A DNA stretch of 64,000 nucleotides from JBBATK01 sp044228285. Lineage in GTDB: Bacteria; Bacteroidota; Ignavibacteria; Kapaibacteriales; NICIL-2. Shown here piece after piece: positions 47,027 to 56,394 of this stretch. The notes under the pieces are model-generated. The model saw nothing but the letters and a program-made list of their open reading frames with translations, was not told the DNA's origin and did no database searches. Made by a program: the position numbers and the translations under genes. The stretch covers positions 715,717-779,716 of the forward strand of contig JBGAVD010000003.1 in assembly GCA_044228285.1 (NCBI GenBank), in the 5' to 3' direction. Numbering within the stretch: position 1 is the first letter of the stretch; every line of letters starts with the position of its first letter.

Positions 47027-47410
47027 GGCCGCGGATGACGCGGATTTGGCGGATCTATGTGTGCTGCCAAGTAAAACCAATCCTGATCAGCGTAATCCCC
47101 GTACCGACGTTATGGCCGCGGATGACGCGGATGACGCGGATTCCGCGGATATCGATGAGTACTTGTAAGTAAAACCAATCCCGATCAGCGAAATCCGCGT
47201 CATCCGCGTCATCCGCGGCCACCACTAGCACGCGGATTGCGCGGATCGATGTGTGCTGCCAAGAAAAACCAATCCTGATCAGCGAAATCCGCGTCATCCG
47301 CGTCATCCGCGGCCAACATTAGAACGCGGATTGCGCGGATCGATATGTACTGCCAAGAAAAACCAATCCTGATCAGCGAAATCCGCGTCATCCGCGTCAT
47401 CCGCGGCCAA
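47027..47410. repeat. GCGGATGACGCGGAT repeat (family D), cluster 2
   Basis: The same unit and spacers as 43797-44093 (GGCCGCGGATGACGCGGAT, and CCAATCCTGATCAGCGAAAT), with about five opposed pairs. It starts 100 bp upstream of the protease start and ends about 12 bp from the stop of the DUF1569 gene. Open frames here have repeat composition only. Confidence 0.88.
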
Positions 47411-47421
47411 TAGTAAACGTA

Positions 47422-47871
47422 TCAAACCCCAAACTGTCGCAAATGATGATCCAAATGCTTGTACATCCCAATGCTCCACTGCTGTGGATTCATCTCCCCA
47501 AAAAAGGAATGAGGCTGTTGGGTGCATGCTGATGGACCTCCCTCTGCAAATCGCTTCACCAGATTCTTTAGCCTTTCTCTCTCAACCTCAAGATCTCTCT
47601 CATCAACCACGAGAAAGGTTGGATCTGTGGGACCATTCTTGTTGAATGGTTTTTCGTTGTAGAATTGGGATTTAAACAAAGGACCCAATATTCTACCAAT
47701 AAACATACGTTTTGCATGTCGTTGCCCAGTCGCCACTTCTAAAGCTGCTGAACAATGCGCCAACATCTGCTCTGGCTTCATCTTTCCCCACTGGCGCTGA
47801 ACCGATGGATTAATCTTGTCAATACGCTCTAGGACTTCTGCTATGTCCGCTGCTGTGTAGAGATTTTTCAT
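47422..47871 (-). CDS. DUF1569 family protein (second copy)
   Basis: A 149-residue DUF1569 protein starting MKNLYTAADIAEVLERIDKI. It shares with the copy at 1069-1521 the WGKMKPEQMLAHC helix, the region FNKNGPTDPTF and the end MYKHLDHHLRQFGV, so the two are paralogues at an estimated 40 percent identity. Function is unknown; a DinB-like metal site is expected from the histidines. It is a lone gene with a repeat array at its 3' end. About 290 bp of nondescript sequence separates it from the next gene. Confidence 0.85.
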   Translation of the reverse strand: MKNLYTAADIAEVLERIDKINPSVQRQWGKMKPEQMLAHCSAALEVATGQRHAKRMFIGRILGPLFKSQFYNEKPFNKNGPTDPTFLVVDERDLEVERERLKNLVKRFAEGGPSACTQQPHSFFGEMNPQQWSIGMYKHLDHHLRQFGV

Positions 47872-48161
47872 TGTGCTTACGAGTATTCAAAATGCTTCTG
47901 GACAAAATAGGAAAAAGACTGGACTGAAGAAGATACCTCTGTGATCATTGTGTCATTCATCAGAGCCTTGATGAGAGTAACAGGAACCATACTCTCTCGA
48001 AGACTAATTAACTATCGTATGCCTTTAACAGAGATGGCTCTGATTATTGTTTGTCATGAAGTATGCGCTGGCTATGTTTCCGCTTATTGAGATTGTGACG
48101 AGTAGTTATGCGCTCACGCTCGAGAATTCACTGAACATTATTCTACCCTAGAGTGGTCCCA

Positions 48162-50222
48162 ATGCGTTGTATCAAGAACTCCGTACTCTGTAGCATTATA
48201 GCAATCCTTCTACAAGCATATGCAAGCGCCCAGTTTGTACCCAAGTGGGATGTAGTACGACCTACGAGTTATAGCTCTTTCGGTTCATACGACGCCTTCG
48301 GTACAATGAACTATCTGGCTAGTAGTGATGGTACACACATTTATATGTTCGATAAATCATCGGGATTCAATACCATTCAGTACACAGCAGACGGCGGAAC
48401 AAACTGGACTCCCTTTAACATCGATGCCGTTTGGGTGCCGAAAGACAAGAACACGCGCTACACGATACAGAACATTAGTTCAGCAGCACCGCTATGTGTC
48501 TGTGTAGGTGGACACGAGTCACTGTACATACCGGGTGGATCTCAAAGTGGAAAGTTCACAAGAAGCGGTGGGCTGCTCTACACTACGGACGCAGGCGCAA
48601 CCTGGAAGCAGCAAAGTTTCGACACTAACACTCGTGTGTCGGCGGTTTGTATGATTGATTCAATACGTGGCTATGCATTTCTCACTATGACAGGATCCGA
48701 CAATTTTCCAGATGGATACAAACGAACCGGTCAACTGTGTTACACAGATAATGCATGGAACACCTACACTACAGTTCGTGTACCCGACTCTACACTTTAT
48801 GCAACAAAAATGATAGCCAAATCCAAGAACGAGATCGTATTTCTTGGCTACCGCCTCTCCGCCTCAAATCGCATGCTGTTTAGCAGCACTGATGCAGGGA
48901 CGACATGGACACTTACGGAAACCAACATTTCAAATCCTTACCTCTTAAGTAAAGATGCCATATACAATGTCTATTCCGACAGACTCAGCTACAGCGCTCC
49001 CGGAGCAAACTATGTTGAGAAAAGTACCGATGGAGCAAAGAGTTGGCAGCGTCTTTCAACAATCATCAGTGAAGGATCTACTGGTCTGATTGCTTGTGCG
49101 TTTGCCGATGAACAACACGGCGTAGCGTACGGTTTGTATCAAGGACTCTACCTTAGCTCTGATTATGGAACGTCATGGGAAAAGCAGCAAACAGATATTC
49201 CCTTCTGTTACACAGGCTACATTAAAGAAGCAATCTTCCCACGAACAGATGCTGCTGTCGTAGCGATGAACGATCATGCACTGGTAGTGTACCGCGGCAA
49301 ACAAAGACTGAAACGCCCTGAGTTTGTCTCGCCGGATCTCAATGACCGTCGGCGTAAACCTCGTTCGACAATCGATCTAACTTGGACTCCTATCGCCGGC
49401 GCGAAAGCGTATCAGTTACAAGTGATCGAGCGGAATATTAAGACCTCGAATACCTGGGATGAACACTACTTCGATAATCCGTCGCGCGATACCATGCTCT
49501 TCGATACAAGCTGTGTGTTAAAGAATCTTGAGTACTTCTTCCACTACGACCTTCGTTTACGAGCACTCAATGAGAAAGACACGAGTGTGTGGAATCGCTT
49601 GTCGTGCGAGCAGATACTTACTACTCAACGTGACTCTGCCGACCTGATGCCGCCGCGCATTGTGTATCCAAAGAATGGCACACTCACCGTTCCCACAACT
49701 ACAACCTATACCTGGGATGCGGTGCCTGGTGCTCTCTCATACGAACTCCAACTTGCATTCAATCAGGATTCATTGAACAAAGGAATTCTCGTGGTTGACG
49801 CGAAGAACATTCTCACGAACTCCTATCCACTGTCTCTTCAGTCAAACCGTGTCTACGCAGCTCGTGTGCGAGCTGTGATGAGTGATACTCTTGGAGCATG
49901 GTCCGATCAATTCAACCAACACCTTATTCGAACTGGAGATGTCGGCGCTGGTGTTAAACGTCCGGATCCTGCCGAGCTCAACACTATTCTACGCGTATCG
50001 CCAAACCCAGTGCGTACTGAAGCTCGTGTAGAGCTACTCGATGAGAAACTTCGGTATCTCGATCCTGAGTGTAGAGTAGTCAATGCCTTAGGACAAGAAG
50101 TGATTGGTTGGACAGCGAGCCAGAGCTTTCAAACCAATGCTCTTCCCAACGGAAGTTATGTACTGCATTGTCGCATCAATCGTGAAGAGTACGCTCTGCC
50201 CTTTGTGATCCTGCACGATTGA
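48162..50222 (+). CDS. Secreted BNR-type protein with FN3-like and T9SS sorting domains
   Basis: A 686-residue exported protein. The ATG at 48162 gives a signal peptide ending near YASAQF. The N-terminal propeller (about 25-385) has YCF48/sialidase-like repeats (LYTTDAGATWKQ, MLFSSTDAGTTWTLTE, VEKSTDGAKSWQRL, LYLSSDYGTSWEKQ). Two fibronectin-like modules follow (about 395-490 and 500-585; IDLTWTPIAGAKAYQLQV, TYTWDAVPGALSYELQL). The end is a type A sorting domain (LRVSPNPVRTEARVEL, then LPNGSYVLHC). The role is unknown, probably surface binding. The stop lies one base from that of the convergent gene downstream. Confidence 0.82.
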   Translation: MRCIKNSVLCSIIAILLQAYASAQFVPKWDVVRPTSYSSFGSYDAFGTMNYLASSDGTHIYMFDKSSGFNTIQYTADGGTNWTPFNIDAVWVPKDKNTRYTIQNISSAAPLCVCVGGHESLYIPGGSQSGKFTRSGGLLYTTDAGATWKQQSFDTNTRVSAVCMIDSIRGYAFLTMTGSDNFPDGYKRTGQLCYTDNAWNTYTTVRVPDSTLYATKMIAKSKNEIVFLGYRLSASNRMLFSSTDAGTTWTLTETNISNPYLLSKDAIYNVYSDRLSYSAPGANYVEKSTDGAKSWQRLSTIISEGSTGLIACAFADEQHGVAYGLYQGLYLSSDYGTSWEKQQTDIPFCYTGYIKEAIFPRTDAAVVAMNDHALVVYRGKQRLKRPEFVSPDLNDRRRKPRSTIDLTWTPIAGAKAYQLQVIERNIKTSNTWDEHYFDNPSRDTMLFDTSCVLKNLEYFFHYDLRLRALNEKDTSVWNRLSCEQILTTQRDSADLMPPRIVYPKNGTLTVPTTTTYTWDAVPGALSYELQLAFNQDSLNKGILVVDAKNILTNSYPLSLQSNRVYAARVRAVMSDTLGAWSDQFNQHLIRTGDVGAGVKRPDPAELNTILRVSPNPVRTEARVELLDEKLRYLDPECRVVNALGQEVIGWTASQSFQTNALPNGSYVLHCRINREEYALPFVILHD

Positions 50223-50223
50223 T

Positions 50224-51390
50224 CTAGTTCTTCTGGAGTAGTCGTTGCACGTAATGATGAAACTCGCTCTCCGACACGCCATGCAGTCGTTGCAATGCTG
50301 CAAAGTAATTAGCGTTCCCTTTTTGGTATGGTCCGCATAGCAAGAGTTCGCGCGCTACAGCAAAGCCTTTGGTGCTCTCTATATCTTGCACAACGAGCGC
50401 GTTGATCAGGTAATCGAGGTACAAAGGGAATCCTCCCTTCGAGGCAATGTTTGTTCTTTGATTATAGTGCCACAACCAATCAGCATCTGGATGCTGCTTC
50501 GCAAAGAGCTTAAAGCTGTCAAGAATGGTTGGCCAGCTTATACCCCAGCTGCCTGCATAGATGAAGGCAAATCCTTCCTCTACAGGTTTGTTGGTTTTTT
50601 CAGTGGGTATCACGCGAGAACGTCGCGCATGCCATAGATCATGCGGATCAACAGGTCCAAACTCAACACCGCATATACCGTTCAGAACGAGCTCTCTCCC
50701 AGCCAACTCTTCACTTGCGCTGCTCCGCGTACGTCCGCTATAATCAGATTTATAGTCTACGCCGCAGAATCGCAGCGCTTCTGAAAGATCAGCGCAGCAG
50801 TAGAGATCTGTGGTGCTGGTGCTTGCACCTAGCTTTGTATCATAAGCCGCGATGGTTGAGCAGTACTTGCGTGCTTCTTCTTCGTTTAAACGATTGCGGT
50901 AGTGAAAACAGAACGATCCTATCTGCAGCTGCTTCCAGTCTAAGGTAGCCGTTGCAAACGGTGACCGAAAACGAATCTGATCTGACGTCACATGAACATC
51001 AATCGTATAGCTCGCCCGCAGCAAAGCCATCGTATCATGTATGCCAATAAAGTGTAACTGCACTCTATAACTAGAGTCTCCTTGTTGCGTCATATTTGCA
51101 AGGTATGGCTTGTAGAAGTGCTCATCATTGTACTTCGCGCTTTTAGCAATCCCGCGCATCTCACTAAAAAGAACTCGGTTGTCGAGTACAGTACTATCGT
51201 AAACAGTACAAGGTATGGAATCTGGTCCGAGAACTTGTTCGAGCAAGGTATTAATACCGACAATGAGCTTCTTCGTCATGACACTATCGCGAAGAGTTTG
51301 AATGCTCGGCGGAACACGTAATTGCACGCGTTGTGCTGGAAGGATGCATGTGCTGTACAACAGTACCAAGAGGAGGAGCAATGTTCTCAT
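50224..51390 (-). CDS. Exported protein of unknown function
   Basis: A 388-residue protein with a signal peptide (MRTLLLLLVLLYSTCILPAQ). No family was recognised. Visible features: a beta-rich N-terminal half (SSYRVQLHFIGIHDT, ASYTIDVHVTSDQIRF), a Cys-containing centre (TDLYCCADLSEALRFCGVDY), VDPHDLWHARRSRVIP, and an aromatic C-terminal half (WGISWPTILDSFKLF, DADWLWHYNQ) ending with a helical VSESEFHHYVQRLLQKN. The Trp-rich segment and length do not identify an enzyme. It is convergent and almost abutting with the preceding T9SS protein. Confidence 0.6.
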   Translation of the reverse strand: MRTLLLLLVLLYSTCILPAQRVQLRVPPSIQTLRDSVMTKKLIVGINTLLEQVLGPDSIPCTVYDSTVLDNRVLFSEMRGIAKSAKYNDEHFYKPYLANMTQQGDSSYRVQLHFIGIHDTMALLRASYTIDVHVTSDQIRFRSPFATATLDWKQLQIGSFCFHYRNRLNEEEARKYCSTIAAYDTKLGASTSTTDLYCCADLSEALRFCGVDYKSDYSGRTRSSASEELAGRELVLNGICGVEFGPVDPHDLWHARRSRVIPTEKTNKPVEEGFAFIYAGSWGISWPTILDSFKLFAKQHPDADWLWHYNQRTNIASKGGFPLYLDYLINALVVQDIESTKGFAVARELLLCGPYQKGNANYFAALQRLHGVSESEFHHYVQRLLQKN

Positions 51391-51867
51391 AGACTGGATG
51401 CGTAATTCGTGGAAGATGTGTTTTGTCTCAAGCGAAGCAACCAGGTAGGTATGTATAGGCTAAAACCGCTTGAGTTGACAGGTCAGACTCACAGCAATAC
51501 AGCTCCGTTGACAGCTCAAATGTTAATGTCGACCGCGTGCTGTTTTGGTCAGCAGTAGGTAGCGTAGCTTTGTCGCCGCTGTTGAGCATTTCATACAATC
51601 GAACATGTTGCCTTGACACCGCAGCCAGAACGTACCTGTGCTCTAGGACTGCTGCAGTCTGCTTGTGCCCCTTTTGCTCATGCTCGCGCTGCGCGCACGA
51701 CGGTTCACAGGCAGTGTATGCGGGTAACGCCAGCAGCTTGTATTTAGTATGCTAAGTTGTAGAAGATTTTGGAGAATCACGTAGCAACCCGGGACAAGCT
51801 CCATGTATCTACTGTACCTCTGCATTCCACATGAAAAGACGTCTTTCATTAATCTTAAGGCCTAACT
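51391..51867. other. Divergent intergenic space, nothing recognised
   Basis: 477 bp between divergent starts. It should contain two promoters, but no canonical elements, repeats or structured RNAs were identified. Confidence 0.35.
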
Positions 51868-52920
51868 ATGTACACCGTACTATCAACAATTGCCCGAGCA
51901 CTTGATAACTGGGACAATGCGCCGGTGCTCGCAGAGGCGGCAGCATTTCTCGAGAACGCATCGCGTTTTGACTGGTCACGGCGATTTGGAGAACGGGCTA
52001 TCGCGCTTGATCCCTACTGCAGTGCTGACCTTTATGTTGTGTTAGCGTATACGCACATGCGAGATATTGAGTCGTCCTCTGAACTTGGCCAAGAGCTCAT
52101 CACTCAAGCCTACGAAAACACCAAGATCCCTGCCTTGCGCGTGTGGATGGCTGCTCTGTCCGACAATGAAGAGGATTTCGACACGTGGATTGCGGAGCTC
52201 AGCTCAGACCAGAGCTTCGAGGTTCAGGCAGCGATTGCTAACGCCTATGCGTGGAGAGGGAGTTTCGACGAAGCACTGCTGCGCAACAAGAATCTTGCTA
52301 AGAACTACAGTTTTGACGCACAGATTGAATGGGCTACATATTGCAGCAATTTGATGTTTCTATCGGAGCGTGGTAAAGAGGTAGATCTGCAAGCCGAGGT
52401 CTTGCCAATCATCTTACAACTTATAGAGCGTTATCCTTCTGAGCTTGCTCATCGCTCTATGCTTATACGTTACCATAACTCCCAGAAGAACGCTCAGGCA
52501 GCAATCGATGCTTCGCTCGAAGCACTTGCTTTGTTTCCTGATGATGAGACCACGATGTACAATCTAGCCGAGCTCTATGATAAGCAAGAAGATATAGATC
52601 GTGCTATGCTTTGGTGTACACGGGCTATAGGGGCAAAGTACAGTTTTGTCGCAGCCAGATGTCGTCTGGCTTCATACTACGAGAAGCTATCAAAGCCTGC
52701 ACTAGCAGACGAAGTCATGTTCGAGATTCCGCGAGTGAACCCGAACTATCATTTCGGTAAGATTCGTCTGGCTATTTACCTCCATCGTACTGGCCGTACA
52801 GATGAGGCACTACCGTATTTCCGCGAAGCCTATCCTTTGTTGCAGGTTTGGGAGACACCAGGTGTGTGGCGCAACGAGCACGGCAAGGCACTTGCTGAGA
52901 AGTGTGGTTTCACTGAGTAG
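51868..52920 (+). CDS. Tetratricopeptide-repeat protein
   Basis: A 350-residue soluble helical protein without a signal peptide. TPR-like units are visible toward the C-terminus (ALALFPDDETTMYNLAELYD, DRAMLWCTRAIGAKYSFVAA, LAIYLHRTGRTDEALPYFRE) and more weakly in the N-terminal half (DWSRRFGERAIALDPY). It presumably mediates protein-protein contacts; no partner is suggested by its neighbours. It is followed by a short GC-rich palindrome (GCTGCCGC with GCGGCAGC) near 52947-52963. Confidence 0.72.
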   Translation: MYTVLSTIARALDNWDNAPVLAEAAAFLENASRFDWSRRFGERAIALDPYCSADLYVVLAYTHMRDIESSSELGQELITQAYENTKIPALRVWMAALSDNEEDFDTWIAELSSDQSFEVQAAIANAYAWRGSFDEALLRNKNLAKNYSFDAQIEWATYCSNLMFLSERGKEVDLQAEVLPIILQLIERYPSELAHRSMLIRYHNSQKNAQAAIDASLEALALFPDDETTMYNLAELYDKQEDIDRAMLWCTRAIGAKYSFVAARCRLASYYEKLSKPALADEVMFEIPRVNPNYHFGKIRLAIYLHRTGRTDEALPYFREAYPLLQVWETPGVWRNEHGKALAEKCGFTE

Positions 52921-52996
52921 TTTTTAGTGCTTTCAACGTAGTGGGGCTGCCGCGGCGGCAGCTCCCTGTGTATTACTATCAGTCTGAGAGCTCAGA

Positions 52997-53521
52997 TTAT
53001 GCAGTAGCAGCGTAGCTGCCAGCCTCGGTGTTCACAGCTCGCATGCGAGTCAGGAAGTTCTGAATCTGATAGCGGTGACGTAGAATGTGCACTATAGCAT
53101 GTTCCATGAGTTGCTCGTAGTCATAGAGCTGACCCCAATACACGTGTATCTTCTTCTCTGGCTCATACTCGTCCACTTCCGCGTTGTCGATGGTGGCGAA
53201 GGTTGTGCAGGTTTCTTCAAACATGTAATCCAGAGCCGCACAATAGGCATCAATGCTCGTTAAGGTCCGCTTCTCGACGAAGTCCATCGTGCTACCACGG
53301 TGTTGCTCGATATAGACACGATACATGTGTCCACAGGCAACCACGTGTGAGAGGATCGTTTGAATAGATGCGCAATTTGGATTCATGGTCGTAGTATCAA
53401 CCACAGTCTCTAGTTCTTCAGTGCTAACAGACTGTAGCACAGATTTCAATTCATCAATAGCACGAGCATACTCGTGAAGAAGAACGCCGATTTTACCGTC
53501 ACGTTGAGGTACTTGAAGCAT
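52997..53521 (-). CDS. DinB superfamily protein
   Basis: A 174-residue four-helix protein. It starts MLQVPQRDGKIGVLLHEYARAIDEL. The SIQTILSHVVACGHMYRVYI helix has two His residues, and YEQLMEHAIVHILRHRYQIQNFL near the C-terminus supplies the further histidines of a DinB-type metal site. The function is unknown. It lies 47 bp downstream of the GlxA-type regulator on the same strand and so may be its target or operon partner. Confidence 0.8.
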   Translation of the reverse strand: MLQVPQRDGKIGVLLHEYARAIDELKSVLQSVSTEELETVVDTTTMNPNCASIQTILSHVVACGHMYRVYIEQHRGSTMDFVEKRTLTSIDAYCAALDYMFEETCTTFATIDNAEVDEYEPEKKIHVYWGQLYDYEQLMEHAIVHILRHRYQIQNFLTRMRAVNTEAGSYAATA

Positions 53522-53568
53522 AGTAGTGTAGAGTGGTGGAGAATAGTGTTTTGTGTGTAGTATGTTTC

Positions 53569-54510
53569 TTAGAATCTGCTCGCCTCGTGAATGATCCGTT
53601 GGAGTTGTCGTTCACTTCGAAGACCACATGCTTGGGCTACTTGCAGCATTGTTAAATCCGTTTGTTCAAGCAGTGACTGCGCTTTCTCTGCACGAAGGAT
53701 GCGGTGGTAGTGTCCAACCGAGATGCCCGTCTGTACTCGAAAAGTCCGCGTAAGATTGCGTTTGCTCATGCAAGCGATGTCGGCGAGTTCATCAAGATGG
53801 ATCGCCGTGTTCAGATTCTCCCACAGATGATCCTGCACAGCATGAATAGCCGAATGAATATGATTTCGGTAGATGAGGTGTGGGCTGAGTTGAGCGCTGT
53901 CTGCGCTGCGACGAGTGTACACCACAAGTTGTCGTGCAATGCGAAAGGCTACCTCTTCGCTGTAGTAACTACTCACCAAGTGCAGTGCCATATCCACACC
54001 AGAGCTCACACCTGCGCTTGTCGTGATTCGATCTGCATCGCAGAACAGAACATTATCACGCACTTTGGTTAGGGGGAAGGTCTGCTGCAATCGTTGTGTG
54101 CACTGCCAATGCGTTGTACACTCACGTCCATCGAGTAGTCCAGCCTGGGCCAATGCAAACGCACCAGTACAAATAGAGCACACGCGAGCACCTTTCTCGT
54201 GAGCATCACGCAACCACTGATGAAAGCGTTTCTTAGAGGCGAACTCTTTCGATAGCAAGTACGAGCTCTCAGATCCGGGGATGATGACGACGTCATTGAG
54301 CGCAGGCTGAATATCGCTGTAGTGCTGCAAATCCGCCAGTGTGAGATTGTTTGAGCTTTTTAGACGTGCCTGCACAGAACAGTAATGCAGCGAGATGTCA
54401 TACCCAAGATCCTTCAATTCATAGAGGACCTGATCGATACCAGCCAGATCGAGCAAGTGACAATGAGGAAGGATAACGAAGATGAAACGTCGTTTCAAGT
54501 GCTTTTTCAT
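53569..54510 (-). CDS. GlxA-type transcriptional regulator (DJ-1/PfpI and AraC HTH)
   Basis: A 313-residue regulator. Residues about 8-175 form a DJ-1/PfpI amidotransferase-like domain with the nucleophile-elbow Cys in VCSICTGAFALAQAGLLDGR and the TTSAGVSSGVDMALHLV signature. Residues about 215-313 form an AraC-type double HTH (LDELADIACMSKRNLTRTFR and MLQVAQACGLRSERQLQRI). Family members sense small metabolites. The frame also allows a start two codons earlier (54516). It probably controls the DinB gene immediately downstream, though that rests only on position. Confidence 0.9.
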   Translation of the reverse strand: MKKHLKRRFIFVILPHCHLLDLAGIDQVLYELKDLGYDISLHYCSVQARLKSSNNLTLADLQHYSDIQPALNDVVIIPGSESSYLLSKEFASKKRFHQWLRDAHEKGARVCSICTGAFALAQAGLLDGRECTTHWQCTQRLQQTFPLTKVRDNVLFCDADRITTSAGVSSGVDMALHLVSSYYSEEVAFRIARQLVVYTRRSADSAQLSPHLIYRNHIHSAIHAVQDHLWENLNTAIHLDELADIACMSKRNLTRTFRVQTGISVGHYHRILRAEKAQSLLEQTDLTMLQVAQACGLRSERQLQRIIHEASRF

Positions 54511-54612
54511 GCACAAATCTACGTCTTGCCGTGTTGGATGGAAAGACTATGATCGGACGGATCGAGCCAATGTATAGAATTGGAAGTTTATTGTAACAAC
54601 GAGCATCCAACT

Positions 54613-54984
54613 CTACGCTCTGTTATCAGCAGCCGGAATCTGATCGATGGAGGTATAAACTGGCTTACCAAGCTTAGCGACCATGTCTGCCTCTTTCAGA
54701 GCGCCTGGACTCTCGGCTATTAGTAAGAGAGCATCGCAAGAAGAAATAGCAGCGAGCGAGATCGACATAAGTAAATGATAACGGACTGCGTATGCCTCTT
54801 CCTTGTCAGCATTTATTTGCAAGCCAGCATACTCTTCAGCTACAGGTAGGGCAGCATTGATGCCTATCAGGGGTATGTGTCCACGAGAGTACAGTTCTGC
54901 AGCAACAGCGTTCATGCGCCGCATGTTCGAGCGACGTTGTTCTTCGGTATCTGCAGAGTAGGGTCCAGCGACGGCTATAATCAT
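54613..54984 (-). CDS. DUF4406 family protein (nucleoside deoxyribosyltransferase-like fold)
   Basis: A 123-residue protein starting MIIAVAGPYSADTEEQRRSN, with SRGHIPLIGINAALPVAEEY, a central helix ending AAISSCDALLLIAESPGALKEADMV and a final LGKPVYTSIDQI. The AGPYS opening and the S-x-G-A/D-x-E element match DUF4406, related to nucleoside 2-deoxyribosyltransferases. The enzymatic activity is unproven. It is a short lone gene, with a family C repeat cluster starting about 110 bp upstream of it. Confidence 0.78.
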   Translation of the reverse strand: MIIAVAGPYSADTEEQRRSNMRRMNAVAAELYSRGHIPLIGINAALPVAEEYAGLQINADKEEAYAVRYHLLMSISLAAISSCDALLLIAESPGALKEADMVAKLGKPVYTSIDQIPAADNRA

Positions 54985-55094
54985 AACTGTACTATTATAA
55001 GTGAAACACAGTTATTGAATCGATGTGATAGCACGACACTAAATCATCCTGCATCACGACACCACCAAAATACACACACTGCGCCGTCTGCTTT

Positions 55095-55572
55095 GCCACG
55101 TTCACGCAGAGCCGCAGAGAACGCGCATAAAGTTATGAGCCGCAGAGCGAGACTTGGCAATGCTCAGCGGCTCCATCAGGATCGAACAACTCTGCGGCTC
55201 TGCGTGAACCTGGTAAAAGAAACTCACGCAGAGCCGCAGGGAACGCGCTTGTGGTAATGAGCCGCTGAGCGAGACTAGGCAATGCTCAGCGGCTCCATCA
55301 GGATCGAACGACTCTGCGGCTCTGCGTGAACCTGGCAAAAGAAACTCACGCAGAGCCGCAGGGGACGCGCATGTGGTAATGAGCCGCTGAGCATGGCTTG
55401 GCACAGCGGCTCCTTCAGGATCGAACGACTCAGCGGCTCTGCGTGAACCTGGCAAAAGAAACTCACGAAGAGCCGCAGGGAACGCGCATGTGGTAATGAG
55501 CCGCTAAGCATGGCTTGGCTCAGCGGCTCCATCAGGATCGAACGACTCTGCGGCTCTGCGTGAACCTGGCAA
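55095..55572. repeat. CGCAGAGCCGCAG tandem repeat (family C, cluster 2)
   Basis: Four units of about 117-122 bp; the marker CTCCATCAGGATCGAAC recurs at about 55171, 55293, 55410 and 55527. Each contains ACGCAGAGCCGCAG and the opposed CTGCGGCTCTGCGT, so each unit can form a long hairpin. Composition is like the array at 11955-12440, but period and spacer differ. The array ends a few bases from the stop codon of the membrane protein at 55580. Confidence 0.87.
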
Positions 55573-55579
55573 AAAAGAC

Positions 55580-56317
55580 TCACTCACTAACCGAAGCGCT
55601 TTTTAGTTTTTTGAAAACGCAGATGTGTAGGAAGATGATAGTAGCGGGAGCAAAGGCAGGAATCAGACAGAATGGAAACTTTGTCATTTCTAAAACTCCT
55701 TCCGTATTGCTCTCGATAGCCTGTTTCGTCACATACATAGCGCTAATGATAACACTCACAATGTCCCAAAAACCAATAATGTTCCACACCAAGGTGAGCG
55801 TTTTGTAGTGCTTGGCTCTTCTATCAATAAGCTTAGCAACATAGATAGCACTGAGTGCAGCGAAGATGTCGCCAATGCCTCCGATGAGAGCAAAGGACTT
55901 GGGCAGAACGTCGTACATCCAGCCAATGATGAAGAACGAACCAATAAGTCTAAAGAGATGTAAGCGCACCAATGCCGATAGCTCGACATGCTCAAGAATC
56001 TTCCAGAAAGTCTTTGATCGAAAGACAAAGAAGAAATAGAAAATCAGCAGCGGAAAGGCCGTAAGCAGCATCACTCTTGGGGGAAGAGTGTTGACATGAA
56101 AGATGCCTGTCAGACTCATCAATGTTACGTACATGAAGTACAACACGAAGAATACCAGAACCCTGTTCGGCAACTTCCTTACGCTGGGACTATCGTCGAA
56201 GCTCGGGTGAGATGTCCCGCTCCGCACCACATTCGAGATCATGAAGACTGGTACAAAAATGCTGACCAGGAATGCCAGAGAAATCCAGAGTGGTAATGAG
56301 CTAGTGAAGAGTTCCAT
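55580..56317 (-). CDS. Seven-TM membrane protein of unknown function
   Basis: A 245-residue integral membrane protein with about seven hydrophobic segments (for example LWISLAFLVSIFVPVFMI, VLVFFVLYFMYVTLMSL, MLLTAFPLLIFYFFFVF, LVWNIIGFWDIVSVIISA, FPFCLIPAFAPATIIFL). No catalytic or transport motif was recognised, though similar small proteins are common in Bacteroidota. It lies 77 bp downstream of a Crp-type regulator on the same strand, as often seen when the regulator controls it. A repeat array sits directly at its 3' end. Confidence 0.7.
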   Translation of the reverse strand: MELFTSSLPLWISLAFLVSIFVPVFMISNVVRSGTSHPSFDDSPSVRKLPNRVLVFFVLYFMYVTLMSLTGIFHVNTLPPRVMLLTAFPLLIFYFFFVFRSKTFWKILEHVELSALVRLHLFRLIGSFFIIGWMYDVLPKSFALIGGIGDIFAALSAIYVAKLIDRRAKHYKTLTLVWNIIGFWDIVSVIISAMYVTKQAIESNTEGVLEMTKFPFCLIPAFAPATIIFLHICVFKKLKSASVSE

Positions 56318-56394
56318 GGTGATGTGCTAGATTAAAAACAACATCACAAAAGTCCGATCTACACCGCAGAGGATACTTGTCATTTGACAAGAAA

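Noticed and set aside
47055..47527. Frames of ADDADFAD and IRVIR type repeats
   Set aside because: They are translations of the GCGGAT repeat family and partly overlap the real DUF1569 gene on the same strand.
55102..55583. Open frames across the CGCAGAGCCGCAG array
   Set aside because: Frame openness follows from repeat composition. Copies differ by lengths that shift the frame, and no start is supported.
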